From positions 62,001-126,000 of the forward strand of contig CBIHNR010000001.1 of the NCBI GenBank assembly GCA_966211215.1: a stretch of DNA of 64,000 bases, given 5' to 3'. Every line of letters begins with the position of its first letter. Within the stretch, counting starts at the first letter, position 1. This stretch comes from Desertivirga sp966211215 (lineage in GTDB: Bacteria > Bacteroidota > Bacteroidia > Sphingobacteriales > Sphingobacteriaceae). The position numbers and the translations under genes are program-made. The notes under the pieces are model-generated. The model saw only the letters and a program-made list of their open reading frames with translations. It was not told the origin of the DNA and made no database searches. Positions 53,317 through 62,349 of this stretch are shown piece after piece.

Positions 53317-56300
53317 ATGAGAAGATTATTATTTATTATTCCTTTACTGCTTGCTGTGCTCGGGGTATCAGCACAAGAGCGTAGGATTACAGGAAAAGTA
53401 ACTGAAAAGGGCAGCGGGGTACCTGTAATCGGTGCATCCGTGGTCGTTCAGGAAACTAAAAAAAGTACAGCTACAGATGCCAACGGGGCGTTCACGATTT
53501 CGGCCGAAAACGGGCAGACGATTAAAGTTGCGTACCTTGGCTTTGAGTCGGCCATTTATAAAGTAAGCGCAGGGCAAAATACGATAAACATAAGCCTCAA
53601 AGAAAGCGCATCAAACTTAAACGAAGTTGTAGTAACAGGTTATCAGCAAGAACGCAAAAAAGACCTGACAGGTGCCGTTAGCGTGGTTGAAGTTGGCGAG
53701 TTGAAAAAAGTGCCTAACAATAACCCTATACAAGCATTGCAGGGAAGGGTACCTGGTATGGTTGTGTATACAGATGGGTCACCGAGTGGTTCTAACACAA
53801 ACGTATTAATCAGGGGGCTTAGTTCTATCAACGGAGCTGGTAACGTTCCTCTATTAGTTATTGATGGAGTTCCAACCAAAGGCGGAATGCACGAATTAAA
53901 CCCGAATGATATTGAATCGATCCAGGTATTAAAAGATGCATCAGCAACGTCAATCTACGGTTCACGAGCATCTGCAGGCGTAATTATCATCACCACAAAA
54001 AGGGCAAAAAATGGCGAGTTTCAAATTACTGCCAATGCCCGCAACAGCTACTCTTTCTATCAAACCCGCATGAAAATGCTTGATGCCGAAGGTTATGGAA
54101 GGGCTGTTTGGCAGGCTAGTGCAAATGACGGCGCTCCTATCGATAGCTACATGACTATCAATCCCGACCCGGCTAATAAAGTTTACGTGTACAATTTCGA
54201 CTGGGCTCAAAACGGCAATGGCTATATTTTAAATAAAATAAACCTGCCTCAATACATAGACCCTATTCAGAAAACCATGCGCACTGCCAATACCGACTGG
54301 TTTGATGAAATCTCTCAAGTTGGCAAGTATCAAACATACGATGTGATGGTAGCAAGGGGTACAGATAAAGGTAGTACCGTATTCTCTCTTGATTATACTG
54401 ATAACGATGGTATTGTTAAAACCACCAACTTCCGCCGTATTTCTGCTCGTGTAAATACTGATTATAAATTATTAAATGGCCGCTTATCTGTTGGTGAGAA
54501 TTTTACTGCTAATACTACCCGGGAAATAGAAGGCAACACCTTAAATGCAGCCTTACAAGCCTTGCCTATTATTCCGGTACATACCGTTGACGGTGCTGGC
54601 TGGGGCGGCCCCTGGGGTGGTATGAACGACCGCCAAAACCCTGTGCGTTTACTGGAAGATAACAAGCAAAACCACTACAACTACTTAAGGTTATTAGGTA
54701 ATGCTTTTGCCGATTTTGAAATCATTAAAGGCCTACGTCTGCGCACCAGTCTTGGTTTAGACTATGGTAACTATACCCGAAGAGACATGCAGCTGGCTTA
54801 TGTTTCTGGTTATTTGAACAATTCAGACAATCAGGTAACTATGAACAACTCAAACTCAACCAAGTTAATCTGGACAAATACCCTTAACTACAAACGCACA
54901 CTAGGCAAGCACAACTTCGACGTAATAGCTGGTTCAGAGATTTTCAAACAAAATGATATGAATTTCTTTGGCCGTAGCCAGGGTTTTGCCAGCGAAGACC
55001 CTAATTATATGTACTTAGGGGCTGCTACCATATTAAAAGAAAACGGCGGTGGCGCTTATGAAACCAAGCTCGAATCTTACTTTGGTAAATTCAACTACAT
55101 CTATAACGATAAATACCTTGCTTCGGCAACGCTTCGTTACGATGGTTCATCGGTATTCGGTAAAAACAACCAGTTTGGATTTTTCCCTGCGTTTAGCTTA
55201 GGATGGAGGTTAATTAACGAGAATTTCATTAAAGATAATTTTGAGTTTGTTTCAAACCTTAAATTAAGGTATGGATGGGGGCAAACTGGTAGCCAGGACC
55301 CAATTCAGGGCTATGCTAACAGAACCCTTTATCAAACCAACTACGGTGGCGGCGATCCAACATGGCGTGTGCCTGATGGTACTGCTTACGACCTTTCTGG
55401 TAAAGGTTCAGGAGCTTTGCCTTCAGGATACCAGCTTATCCAGCGTAGCAATGACGATGTGAAATGGGAAACTACAACTCAATCAAACATAGGTTTAGAC
55501 TTCGGATTTTTAAGGGATAACCTATATGGATCATTAGACTACTTCGTTAAGAAAACTACCGACATGTTAATCAAGCCGGGCTATATTGGAGTAATTGGCG
55601 AAGGCGGCTACCGCTGGTTAAATACTTCCAGCTTAGAAAACAATGGGTTGGAGTTCCTTTTAGGCTACAAAGGCAAAATCGGTTCGCAGGTAAATTTTGA
55701 TATCTCTGGTAACATTGCCAGCTACAGAAACAAAATTACCAAACTACCGGAAGAGGTTATCAACACCTATGGCGGAAACGGAAGCACCGACAATATTCTT
55801 GGCCGTTCAATAGGTTCTGGCTATGGTTATGTTGCCGATGGTTTATTTGCCTCTCAGGATGAAGTACTTAAATCTGCAGAGCAGAACGGAAAAGGTTTAG
55901 GGCGAATTCGTTACAAAGACTTAAACGGCGACGGCCGCATTAATGAAAAAGACCAAACCTGGATTTTAAACCCAACTCCAGACTTTACTTATGGCTTAAA
56001 TTTCAATTTCGATTACAAAGGCTTCAATTTAACCATGTTCTTCCAGGGTGTAGGTAACCAGGATATTAACGTGTATGATGTAAAATCACAAACAGATTTC
56101 TGGAGTCTCAACGAAACAGGTTCTAACAAAGGCGTAAGGCTGCTTGATGCCTGGACTCAGGCTAACTCAGGATCTACTATCCCTGCACTTACCCTTACCG
56201 ACAAAAACTTCGAACGCAGGTTCTCCACTTATTTCGTTGAAAATGGCGCTTACATGAAACTTCGCAATGTGCAGCTAGGATACACGTTCCCGAAAAGCAT

Positions 56301-56460
56301 TGCCGGCAAAATTAAAGCAAGCAATTTAAGTGTGTATGTAAGCGGGCAAAACCTGTTCACCCTGAAATCAAAAAGCTTTTCCGGTATAGACCCAGAAGCA
56401 GCTGGTTTTGGATATCCAATTCCAACAATGGTTACAACAGGTTTAAAAGTAGGCTTCTAA
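53317..56460 (+). CDS. SusC-like TonB-dependent glycan transporter (SusC2)
   Basis: A 1047-residue outer-membrane receptor with signal peptide (1-19), a carboxypeptidase-regulatory-like domain (about 22-98), a plug with NEVVVTGYQQERKKDLTGAV, VLIRGLSSINGAG and ATSIYGSRASAGVIIITTKR, and a barrel ending in TGLKVGF. No STN domain is present, so signalling through FecR is not expected. The N-terminal 150 residues are close to SusC1, while the barrel differs, as expected for paralogues that handle different chain types (for example levan against inulin; inference). SusD2 follows after 24 bases. Confidence 0.95.
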   Translation: MRRLLFIIPLLLAVLGVSAQERRITGKVTEKGSGVPVIGASVVVQETKKSTATDANGAFTISAENGQTIKVAYLGFESAIYKVSAGQNTINISLKESASNLNEVVVTGYQQERKKDLTGAVSVVEVGELKKVPNNNPIQALQGRVPGMVVYTDGSPSGSNTNVLIRGLSSINGAGNVPLLVIDGVPTKGGMHELNPNDIESIQVLKDASATSIYGSRASAGVIIITTKRAKNGEFQITANARNSYSFYQTRMKMLDAEGYGRAVWQASANDGAPIDSYMTINPDPANKVYVYNFDWAQNGNGYILNKINLPQYIDPIQKTMRTANTDWFDEISQVGKYQTYDVMVARGTDKGSTVFSLDYTDNDGIVKTTNFRRISARVNTDYKLLNGRLSVGENFTANTTREIEGNTLNAALQALPIIPVHTVDGAGWGGPWGGMNDRQNPVRLLEDNKQNHYNYLRLLGNAFADFEIIKGLRLRTSLGLDYGNYTRRDMQLAYVSGYLNNSDNQVTMNNSNSTKLIWTNTLNYKRTLGKHNFDVIAGSEIFKQNDMNFFGRSQGFASEDPNYMYLGAATILKENGGGAYETKLESYFGKFNYIYNDKYLASATLRYDGSSVFGKNNQFGFFPAFSLGWRLINENFIKDNFEFVSNLKLRYGWGQTGSQDPIQGYANRTLYQTNYGGGDPTWRVPDGTAYDLSGKGSGALPSGYQLIQRSNDDVKWETTTQSNIGLDFGFLRDNLYGSLDYFVKKTTDMLIKPGYIGVIGEGGYRWLNTSSLENNGLEFLLGYKGKIGSQVNFDISGNIASYRNKITKLPEEVINTYGGNGSTDNILGRSIGSGYGYVADGLFASQDEVLKSAEQNGKGLGRIRYKDLNGDGRINEKDQTWILNPTPDFTYGLNFNFDYKGFNLTMFFQGVGNQDINVYDVKSQTDFWSLNETGSNKGVRLLDAWTQANSGSTIPALTLTDKNFERRFSTYFVENGAYMKLRNVQLGYTFPKSIAGKIKASNLSVYVSGQNLFTLKSKSFSGIDPEAAGFGYPIPTMVTTGLKVGF

Positions 56461-56484
56461 TATTAACCATTTAAGCACAACGTC

Positions 56485-58164
56485 ATGAAGAAAATATTAG
56501 CATTACTCATTATATCAGCACTTTATTCGTGCAAGCAAGACTTTTTGGAGGTTTCTCCCAAAGGGAACTTAAGCGAAGCCCAGGTACAGGCAGACCCTGA
56601 AAAACTAGTTACCGCAGCTTATTCATCACTTGGCAATGACCACTACGATATTCCATGGAGCCTTTGGCCTTACGGCGATGTGCGCTCTGGCGATGCCTAT
56701 AAAGGTGGCCGTGATGAAGCCGATATCCAGGAATTTTATTTCCTTGAGATATTTAAAAACGTGCGTAGCGACATTGGCAACTTCGATGGCCAGTGGTTTC
56801 AATACTATGTAGCTTTAGGCCGTGCAAATGCTGCTTTGGCAAATCTTAACAAATTGCCAGACTCGCAATTTAAAACGCAACGTCAGGCAGAAATGCGTTT
56901 CCTTCGCGGCCACTGGTACTTCCAGTTAAAAATCATGTTTAAGTACATTCCATACATTGATGAGAACGTACCAACAAACGAATACGAGAAAATTTCGAAC
57001 AGGGCTTTAAGTAATGATGAGCTTTGGGAGAAAATAGCGCAAGATTTTCAGTTTGCTAAAGAAAACCTGCCGCCGGCACAAACAGAAATCGGAAGGCCGA
57101 ACAAATTTGCGGCTACGGCTTATTTAGCCAAAACAAGGTTATACCAGGCTTACGAGCAAGACGACAAGCATAACGTTACCAATATCAACACTACCAGGTT
57201 AAACGAGGTTGTTACCCTTGCCGACCAGGTGCTAGGATCATCATACGGTTTAGAGTCTGACTATGCTAACAACTTTATGCTGAACACTGAGAATGGAATT
57301 GAGTCTGTATTTGCAGTTCAACATTCTAAGGACGATGGTTCTGCATTTGGCCGCTTAAACTTCGGCGATGTATTGGGTACGCCGCAAGGAATTGGATGCT
57401 GCGATTTTCATAAGCCAAGCCAAAACCTTGCAAATGCTTTCAAAACCGGCACAGATGGCTTGCCTCAGTTTAACGATTTCAACGCTGCCGATTTAGACCT
57501 GGCTGCCAATACCGTCGACCCGCGTTTAAACCATACCGTGGCATTGCCAGGCCACCCGTGGAAATACGATGTAAACAACCTTTATCAGGCAAGCTGGAAC
57601 AGAACTCCGGATGTGTATGGCCTTTACGCTTCTCTAAAAGAAAACGTGCAAAAAGGGCAATACATTCAAGTTGGGCCATTCTATGCCAATGCTAAAAACA
57701 GAATTATTATTCGCTATGCTGATGTATTGCTTTGGAAAGCGGAAGCTCTTATCGAACTAGGTCGCCACAACGAGGCTGTTCCTCTTATAAACCAAATTCG
57801 TACAAGGGCTAAAAACAGTATCAACCTGTTAAAACTGGGTAACGGAAATCCTGAATCTAACTTCAATGTAGATACCTACCAACCAGGCATTAACTGCAAC
57901 TGGACTCAGGACTTTGCCCGCCAGGCACTTCGTTTCGAAAGAAGGCTGGAGTTTGCAATGGAAGGTTCCCGCTTCTTCGACCTTGTACGTTGGGGCATTG
58001 CCGATACTTACCTGAATAACTATTTCGCAGGCGAAAAAGGCAAACGTAAATACCTTAAAGATGGAGTATTTACCAAAAACCGGGATGAGTATTTACCGAT
58101 TCCTTTAAACCAAATCAGGTTTAGTCATGGATTGTATGTTCAAAATCCGGGTTACCTGCAATAA
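56485..58164 (+). CDS. SusD/RagB-like glycan-binding lipoprotein (SusD2)
   Basis: A 559-residue surface lipoprotein with lipobox ALYSC (Cys16). Family segments include EMRFLRGHWYFQLKIMF, NKFAATAYLAKTRLYQAY, YADVLLWKAEALIELGRHNEAV, INQIRTRAKNS and FERRLEFAMEGSRFFDLVRWG. It pairs with SusC2 as substrate lid. It shares the GDVRSGDAYKGG segment with SusD1, so the two pairs arose by duplication of the whole SusC-SusD unit. Confidence 0.95.
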   Translation: MKKILALLIISALYSCKQDFLEVSPKGNLSEAQVQADPEKLVTAAYSSLGNDHYDIPWSLWPYGDVRSGDAYKGGRDEADIQEFYFLEIFKNVRSDIGNFDGQWFQYYVALGRANAALANLNKLPDSQFKTQRQAEMRFLRGHWYFQLKIMFKYIPYIDENVPTNEYEKISNRALSNDELWEKIAQDFQFAKENLPPAQTEIGRPNKFAATAYLAKTRLYQAYEQDDKHNVTNINTTRLNEVVTLADQVLGSSYGLESDYANNFMLNTENGIESVFAVQHSKDDGSAFGRLNFGDVLGTPQGIGCCDFHKPSQNLANAFKTGTDGLPQFNDFNAADLDLAANTVDPRLNHTVALPGHPWKYDVNNLYQASWNRTPDVYGLYASLKENVQKGQYIQVGPFYANAKNRIIIRYADVLLWKAEALIELGRHNEAVPLINQIRTRAKNSINLLKLGNGNPESNFNVDTYQPGINCNWTQDFARQALRFERRLEFAMEGSRFFDLVRWGIADTYLNNYFAGEKGKRKYLKDGVFTKNRDEYLPIPLNQIRFSHGLYVQNPGYLQ

Positions 58165-58258
58165 GGTTAGGGCGATTTACAGGGGATTCCCAATACTATT
58201 AAGTTAAGATAATTGGTTAATTATCATCTCCCTACCCTTACTTGCAAAGCTGATTAGT

Positions 58259-58412
58259 GCTGTCCTCGCTGGTCCAAAGGACTCCTGTGGAGCGGAGGTG
58301 CCGATAGGCGGAGGTGGTTTAAACCGTATTTTAAAATAAAGCGTGCTATTCCACCCCCTACCCCCGCCTCCAAGGAGTCCTTCGGACAGCGGGGGACAAT
58401 ATAGCGCTTTAG
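58259..58412. repeat. Composite repeat unit, copy 3 (inverted)
   Basis: Holds the same blocks as the units near 49.6 and 50.3 kb in opposite orientation and reverse order: CCAAAGGACTCCTGTGGAGC, GATAGGCGGAGGTGG, then CCACCCCCTACCCCCGCC and GCGGGGGACA. The TAGTACGTTTTATATTA block is much altered here. Confidence 0.75.
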
Positions 58413-58488
58413 ATTAATGACTAGCTTTTAAAGTGAGGAGATGTAAATCGATTAGTTGAACACAGGTGAATATGTTAATATAACAGCC

Positions 58489-58512
58489 GTGGTTGGTGTC
58501 CTCACCAACCAC
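58489..58512. promoter_or_regulatory. Perfect palindrome before the DUF4960 gene
   Basis: GTGGTTGGTG, TCCT, CACCAACCAC: 10-bp arms with a four-base centre, 20 bases before the ATG of the DUF4960 gene. A near-identical site lies before the last GH32 gene (62296-62319). Either an operator shared by fructan genes or a dispersed repeat. Confidence 0.5.
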
Positions 58513-58532
58513 TTCCTTAAAAAATTACTCAA

Positions 58533-59948
58533 ATGAAGAATAACAAACTCATATATAGTTTAATGCTTGCAGGTGGCTTAGCCGTTACTGCCTGCCAAAA
58601 AAACGAAATCAATGTGGCGCCGGCCAATCTTGCTCCGGTGTCAAACCTCAATTACACTTTAAATGGCGATACGGTGCAGTTCTCCTGGACCCTTCCGCAA
58701 TCATCAAGCCCGGTTAAAGTGGTATTTGATGATGGAACAACTTCCAAAGAATTAGACGCTAATGCTACTTCCTTTAAATATGGTATAGTTGAAACCAACA
58801 AGGACTACGCTTTTTCATTCAAAGCCAGCGATGCCAACGGAAATTTATCCCTTGGCGAGATAGTGAAACTCAATCGTGCCGGCGCAGCCCCTGTTAAAGA
58901 TGTTGATGCAAGGCAGGAGGAAAGCAATGTAATTGTAAGCTGGGATGCACCGGCAGCACCAGTCACCAAAATTCAGGTTAAATTGGGTTCTCAAACCGTA
59001 GATTTAAGCCCATCGGCAACTTCTCATCAGTTTAATAACATTTCAAAAGGTTCATACACTATTAGTGTTGTGACTACTAACAGTGCAAACCAGGTTTCAA
59101 ACACTGTATACCTTCCATTTAAGGTTGGTCCGGTTGCTGTTGCTTACGTAGGTACCTATGCAGATTCCACAGCTTTGTTAAGTACGGGCGACGACGATGA
59201 AATTGCAGCGGCAAAATGGTTATTCAGTAATTATGCTAAATCCGAATATGTATCATTTAATGAAATTAAGAATGGTACCGTTGATTTAAGCCAGTTCCGT
59301 GTGTTGTGGTGGAATTACGATGTTCAAACCGGAAGTGCATTGCCAGCGATAGCAACCGACACAACCGTAGTTAGCAAAATTACTACCTTCTATAAAAACG
59401 GTGGAAACATGCTATTCGATAAATATGCCCTTCAGTACTTTGCTAACCTGGGCAGAATCACCGAGCCATATTTTGCGGAGTACGGTAATGGAGATGGTTT
59501 TAACAATCCGGATACCTGGGGCATTGGTGTTAAAATTGGTAAGAAAAAAGATAAGAGCCAACACCCTTTATATAAAGGTATCAGCATGACAACGCAATCA
59601 GATAATCGTATCACCTTCCCGATCATCTCCGGAGGTTGGAAAGAAAACCACAATGCGGTATACATTAGAATTCCTGAATACCTAAAGCTGGAGCCAAACG
59701 ATAACGATGCAGCTTATAATAAATTCGCATCAGACAATGCCCTTGAGTGGCTGGGCCAGTGGGATGGTATGGGCGATTACTGGATGGTTGGAATGTTCGA
59801 GTTAAAGCCTAAAGGTGATTATCAGGGCTCTGCCATTTTCTTAGGAATCGGTGCTATTGAATGGAACCAGATTTCTGGAACCAATCAATACCAGTCAACC
59901 GTGGAGAAACTATATGGCAATGCAATTGATTATTTAAAAACAAGATAA
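58533..59948 (+). CDS. Surface glycan-binding lipoprotein (DUF4960, BT1761-like)
   Basis: A 471-residue lipoprotein with lipobox AVTAC (Cys21). Two fibronectin-III-like domains (about 32-118 and 120-200; FSWTLPQ, VIVSWDAP) precede a C-terminal DUF4960 domain (about 202-470): VAYVGTYADSTALL, DDEIAAAKWLFSNY, FRVLWWNYDV, GNMLFDKYALQYF, WLGQWDGMGDYWMVGMFE and GIGAIEWN. In the Bacteroides levan locus the corresponding protein is an accessory surface binder of levan. Here it lies between SusD2 and two GH32 genes and should tether fructan at the surface. No catalytic residues are proposed. Confidence 0.88.
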   Translation: MKNNKLIYSLMLAGGLAVTACQKNEINVAPANLAPVSNLNYTLNGDTVQFSWTLPQSSSPVKVVFDDGTTSKELDANATSFKYGIVETNKDYAFSFKASDANGNLSLGEIVKLNRAGAAPVKDVDARQEESNVIVSWDAPAAPVTKIQVKLGSQTVDLSPSATSHQFNNISKGSYTISVVTTNSANQVSNTVYLPFKVGPVAVAYVGTYADSTALLSTGDDDEIAAAKWLFSNYAKSEYVSFNEIKNGTVDLSQFRVLWWNYDVQTGSALPAIATDTTVVSKITTFYKNGGNMLFDKYALQYFANLGRITEPYFAEYGNGDGFNNPDTWGIGVKIGKKKDKSQHPLYKGISMTTQSDNRITFPIISGGWKENHNAVYIRIPEYLKLEPNDNDAAYNKFASDNALEWLGQWDGMGDYWMVGMFELKPKGDYQGSAIFLGIGAIEWNQISGTNQYQSTVEKLYGNAIDYLKTR

Positions 59949-60281
59949 GGTGGAGAAGAAAGCGCTTTAATTTTGAGTGGTATAATGCACTTGGGAAGGG
60001 GCTATTGCCGTCAGCTTTAGATGACAGCTAAGAAAAGTCCTTTTTTCTATCCGTAGAGTTCCGAAGGGCTCTACGGATTCAGAAATAGAAAAGAGTCTCT
60101 GACTCTTAGACGTCTTGATATTTCAGGGAGTCTGGAGACTCCTTTCCATTGGATAATCCGTAGAGGCGCTTCGCTGAACTCTACGGACAGAGGGCTTTTA
60201 ATATTCAGTTGGCTGAAGCCAACGGCAATAGAAATCCTTCACAAAACGCCTATTTGAATGTTTGGGAACAATAAACACACA
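59949..60281. other. Hairpin-rich spacer between DUF4960 and GH32 genes
   Basis: No gene. It contains CCGTAGAG...CTCTACGG twice (about 60050-60075 and 60151-60177), an array of GAGTCTC/GAGACTC segments between them, and GTTGGCTGAAGCCAAC at 60208-60223, the inverse form of the element at 62014-62033. Confidence 0.65.
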
Positions 60282-61808
60282 ATGATGAAATCGACTTTAA
60301 AATATATAGCTCTAAGCCTTGTCCTTGCTTCATGCAGTTCTGTAAAGAAGATGCCTGGCAATAACAGCTACCAGGATCAGCACCGTCCGCAATACCATTT
60401 TACACCGCCAGCAAAATGGATGAACGACCCTAACGGGATGGTATACCACAACGGAGTTTATCATCTGTTTTACCAGCATTATCCAGATAGCACAGTGTGG
60501 GGGCCAATGCATTGGGGGCACGCAACCAGCAAAGACTTAGTTCACTGGCAGCAGCAGCCAATTGCTCTGTATCCCGATAGCCTTGGTTATATCTTTTCAG
60601 GAAGCGCCGTAATTGACCAGAAAAACACCTCGGGCTTTGGCAAAGACGGTAAAGCGCCAATGGTTGCTATTTTTACGCACCATAATATTAAAGGCGAAAG
60701 AGAGAAAAGAAACGACTTCCAATACCAAAGTATCGCTTATAGCCTTGATGAAGGTAAAACCTGGATTAAATACAGCGGCAACCCCGTACTGAAAAATCCG
60801 GGCATTGTTGATTTCCGCGACCCAAAAGTAAGCTGGTACGAAAAAGGGCAAAAGTGGATAATGACTCTGGCTACCAAAGACCGGGTTACCTTCTTCTCAT
60901 CGCCTAATTTAAAGGACTGGAAAAAAGAAAGCGAGTTTGGGCAGTCGGTGGGCGCACACGGTGGAGTTTGGGAATGCCCGGATTTATTTCCGTTGGAGCT
61001 AAATGGCAAAACATATTGGATACTATTGGTAGGCATCAACCCTGGAGGCCCTAACTCAGGTTCGGCAACTCAGTATTTTATAGGCGATTTCGACGGAAGC
61101 AAGTTTACGCCTGTTAGTACTGAAACAAAATGGGTAGACTGGGGCGCAGACAATTATGCAGGCATAACGTGGGCTAATACCGGCAGCCGCAAGATTTTCT
61201 TAGGATGGATGAGCAACTGGCAATATGCCCAAACGGTTCCAACGCAGTTATGGAGAAGCGCAATGACGATTCCCCGCGAACTTAGCCTGAAAACTGTTGG
61301 TAACAATATATACCTGGCCTCGGTACCAGTTGCAGAACTAAGCGAAATTGTATCAAAAAGCTCATCAATGCAGAATGTAGAGGTGAAAGGAAGTCTTGAT
61401 TTATCCAGCAAACTCGAAAAGTTCGATGGGCAGTTTCAATTAAAGTTAGAAAGTGATCAGATAAAAGACTACTCCATCGTATTGTCCAACGACTTAGGAG
61501 AAGAACTGCTTATTGGATACGACAAGGAGGCAAACCAGTATTATATAGACAGAAGCAAGTCAGGAAAAATTGCCTTCGAAAAAGGCTTTGGAATAAAACA
61601 TGTAGCACCCCGCCTCGCCGATTCTGAAAAGACAAACCTTACATTATTGGTAGATGTAGCTTCAGTAGAATTATTTGCAGATAACGGACTAAATGTAATG
61701 ACTGATATTTTCTTCCCCGATAAAACCCTAACTAAAGTTTCCATAAAATCAGCCGACGGTTTTACAATAAAGAATCTTAGCTATTCGAAAGTGAAGGGGA
61801 TTTGGTAG
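60282..61808 (+). CDS. GH32 exo-levanase/inulinase, lipoprotein
   Basis: The start at 60282 is chosen because it places the lipobox (LVLASC, Cys18) correctly; the upstream ATG at 60258 adds eight polar residues. The 508-residue enzyme has the canonical GH32 residues: nucleophile Asp49 in WMNDPNG, the RDP motif (VDFRDPKV) and acid/base Glu in GGVWECPDLF. The propeller is followed by the GH32 C-terminal sandwich (VELFADNGLNVMTDIFFP). It should release fructose from the ends of levan or inulin chains. The lipid anchor places it in the periplasm or on the surface. It is a tandem paralogue of the next gene. Confidence 0.93.
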   Translation: MMKSTLKYIALSLVLASCSSVKKMPGNNSYQDQHRPQYHFTPPAKWMNDPNGMVYHNGVYHLFYQHYPDSTVWGPMHWGHATSKDLVHWQQQPIALYPDSLGYIFSGSAVIDQKNTSGFGKDGKAPMVAIFTHHNIKGEREKRNDFQYQSIAYSLDEGKTWIKYSGNPVLKNPGIVDFRDPKVSWYEKGQKWIMTLATKDRVTFFSSPNLKDWKKESEFGQSVGAHGGVWECPDLFPLELNGKTYWILLVGINPGGPNSGSATQYFIGDFDGSKFTPVSTETKWVDWGADNYAGITWANTGSRKIFLGWMSNWQYAQTVPTQLWRSAMTIPRELSLKTVGNNIYLASVPVAELSEIVSKSSSMQNVEVKGSLDLSSKLEKFDGQFQLKLESDQIKDYSIVLSNDLGEELLIGYDKEANQYYIDRSKSGKIAFEKGFGIKHVAPRLADSEKTNLTLLVDVASVELFADNGLNVMTDIFFPDKTLTKVSIKSADGFTIKNLSYSKVKGIW

Positions 61809-61878
61809 TAAAAAACCTGGTAATATAGGTTGCAATATTGGCTAAGTCGCCGCTTTGTCTGCAAGTCGTCTAGGATCT

Positions 61879-61953
61879 CTCCTTTGGTTATAATGACAAA
61901 GTTTCATAGTTGAAAATGTCTAAATGAATAAGTTGCAAATGATGTCATTATAA
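61879..61953. repeat. Dispersed inverted-repeat element, copy 2
   Basis: CTCCTTTGGTTATAATGAC at 61879-61897 and GTCATTATAA at 61944-61953 form the ends; the interior AATAAGTTGCAAATGATG matches the copy at 38863-38948. Confidence 0.7.
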
Positions 61954-62013
61954 GTAAGAAGCTTTTGCAAAAAAACAAAATATCGTGATGAATGGAGCGC
62001 AGGATTTCTATTG

Positions 62014-62033
62014 CCGTTGGCTTCAGCCAACGG
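62014..62033. repeat. REP-like hairpin
   Basis: CCGTTGGCTTCAGCCAACGG, preceded by TTG and followed by GCTA. It has the same frame as CCGTCAGTTTCAACTGACGG near the HicAB module but with paired base changes in both arms. Confidence 0.7.
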
Positions 62034-62295
62034 GCTATTAGAGACATAGAAGGGGCTTTAGCCACATTAATAATGCCTGTATACATCTCCATTGCCGTCA
62101 GCTAAAGCAGAGGCAATAGAGATGACAAAACGCCTAATTAAAATTGCCTTAAATAAATAGTTATGATGATACTATTTTGCTAGCAGAGTCTCTCGGCAGA
62201 GGACTCTGCTTAATCTACTAAAAACATACCCCTTAAGTACTGTCCCCACCAACCACGATAATCGAAAACTAACTATAACTAAACAAAACTTTCCC

Positions 62296-62319
62296 GTTGT
62301 TGGTGTCCCCACCATCAAC
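62296..62319. promoter_or_regulatory. Near-perfect palindrome before the last GH32 gene
   Basis: GTTGTTGGTG, TCCC, CACCATCAAC: the 10-4-10 form of the site at 58489-58512 with one mismatch, 30 bases before the ATG. A half-site TGTCCCCACCAACCACG lies at 62241-62257. Confidence 0.5.
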
Positions 62320-62349
62320 TATATACTAAACAAAACCATTTAACCCATT

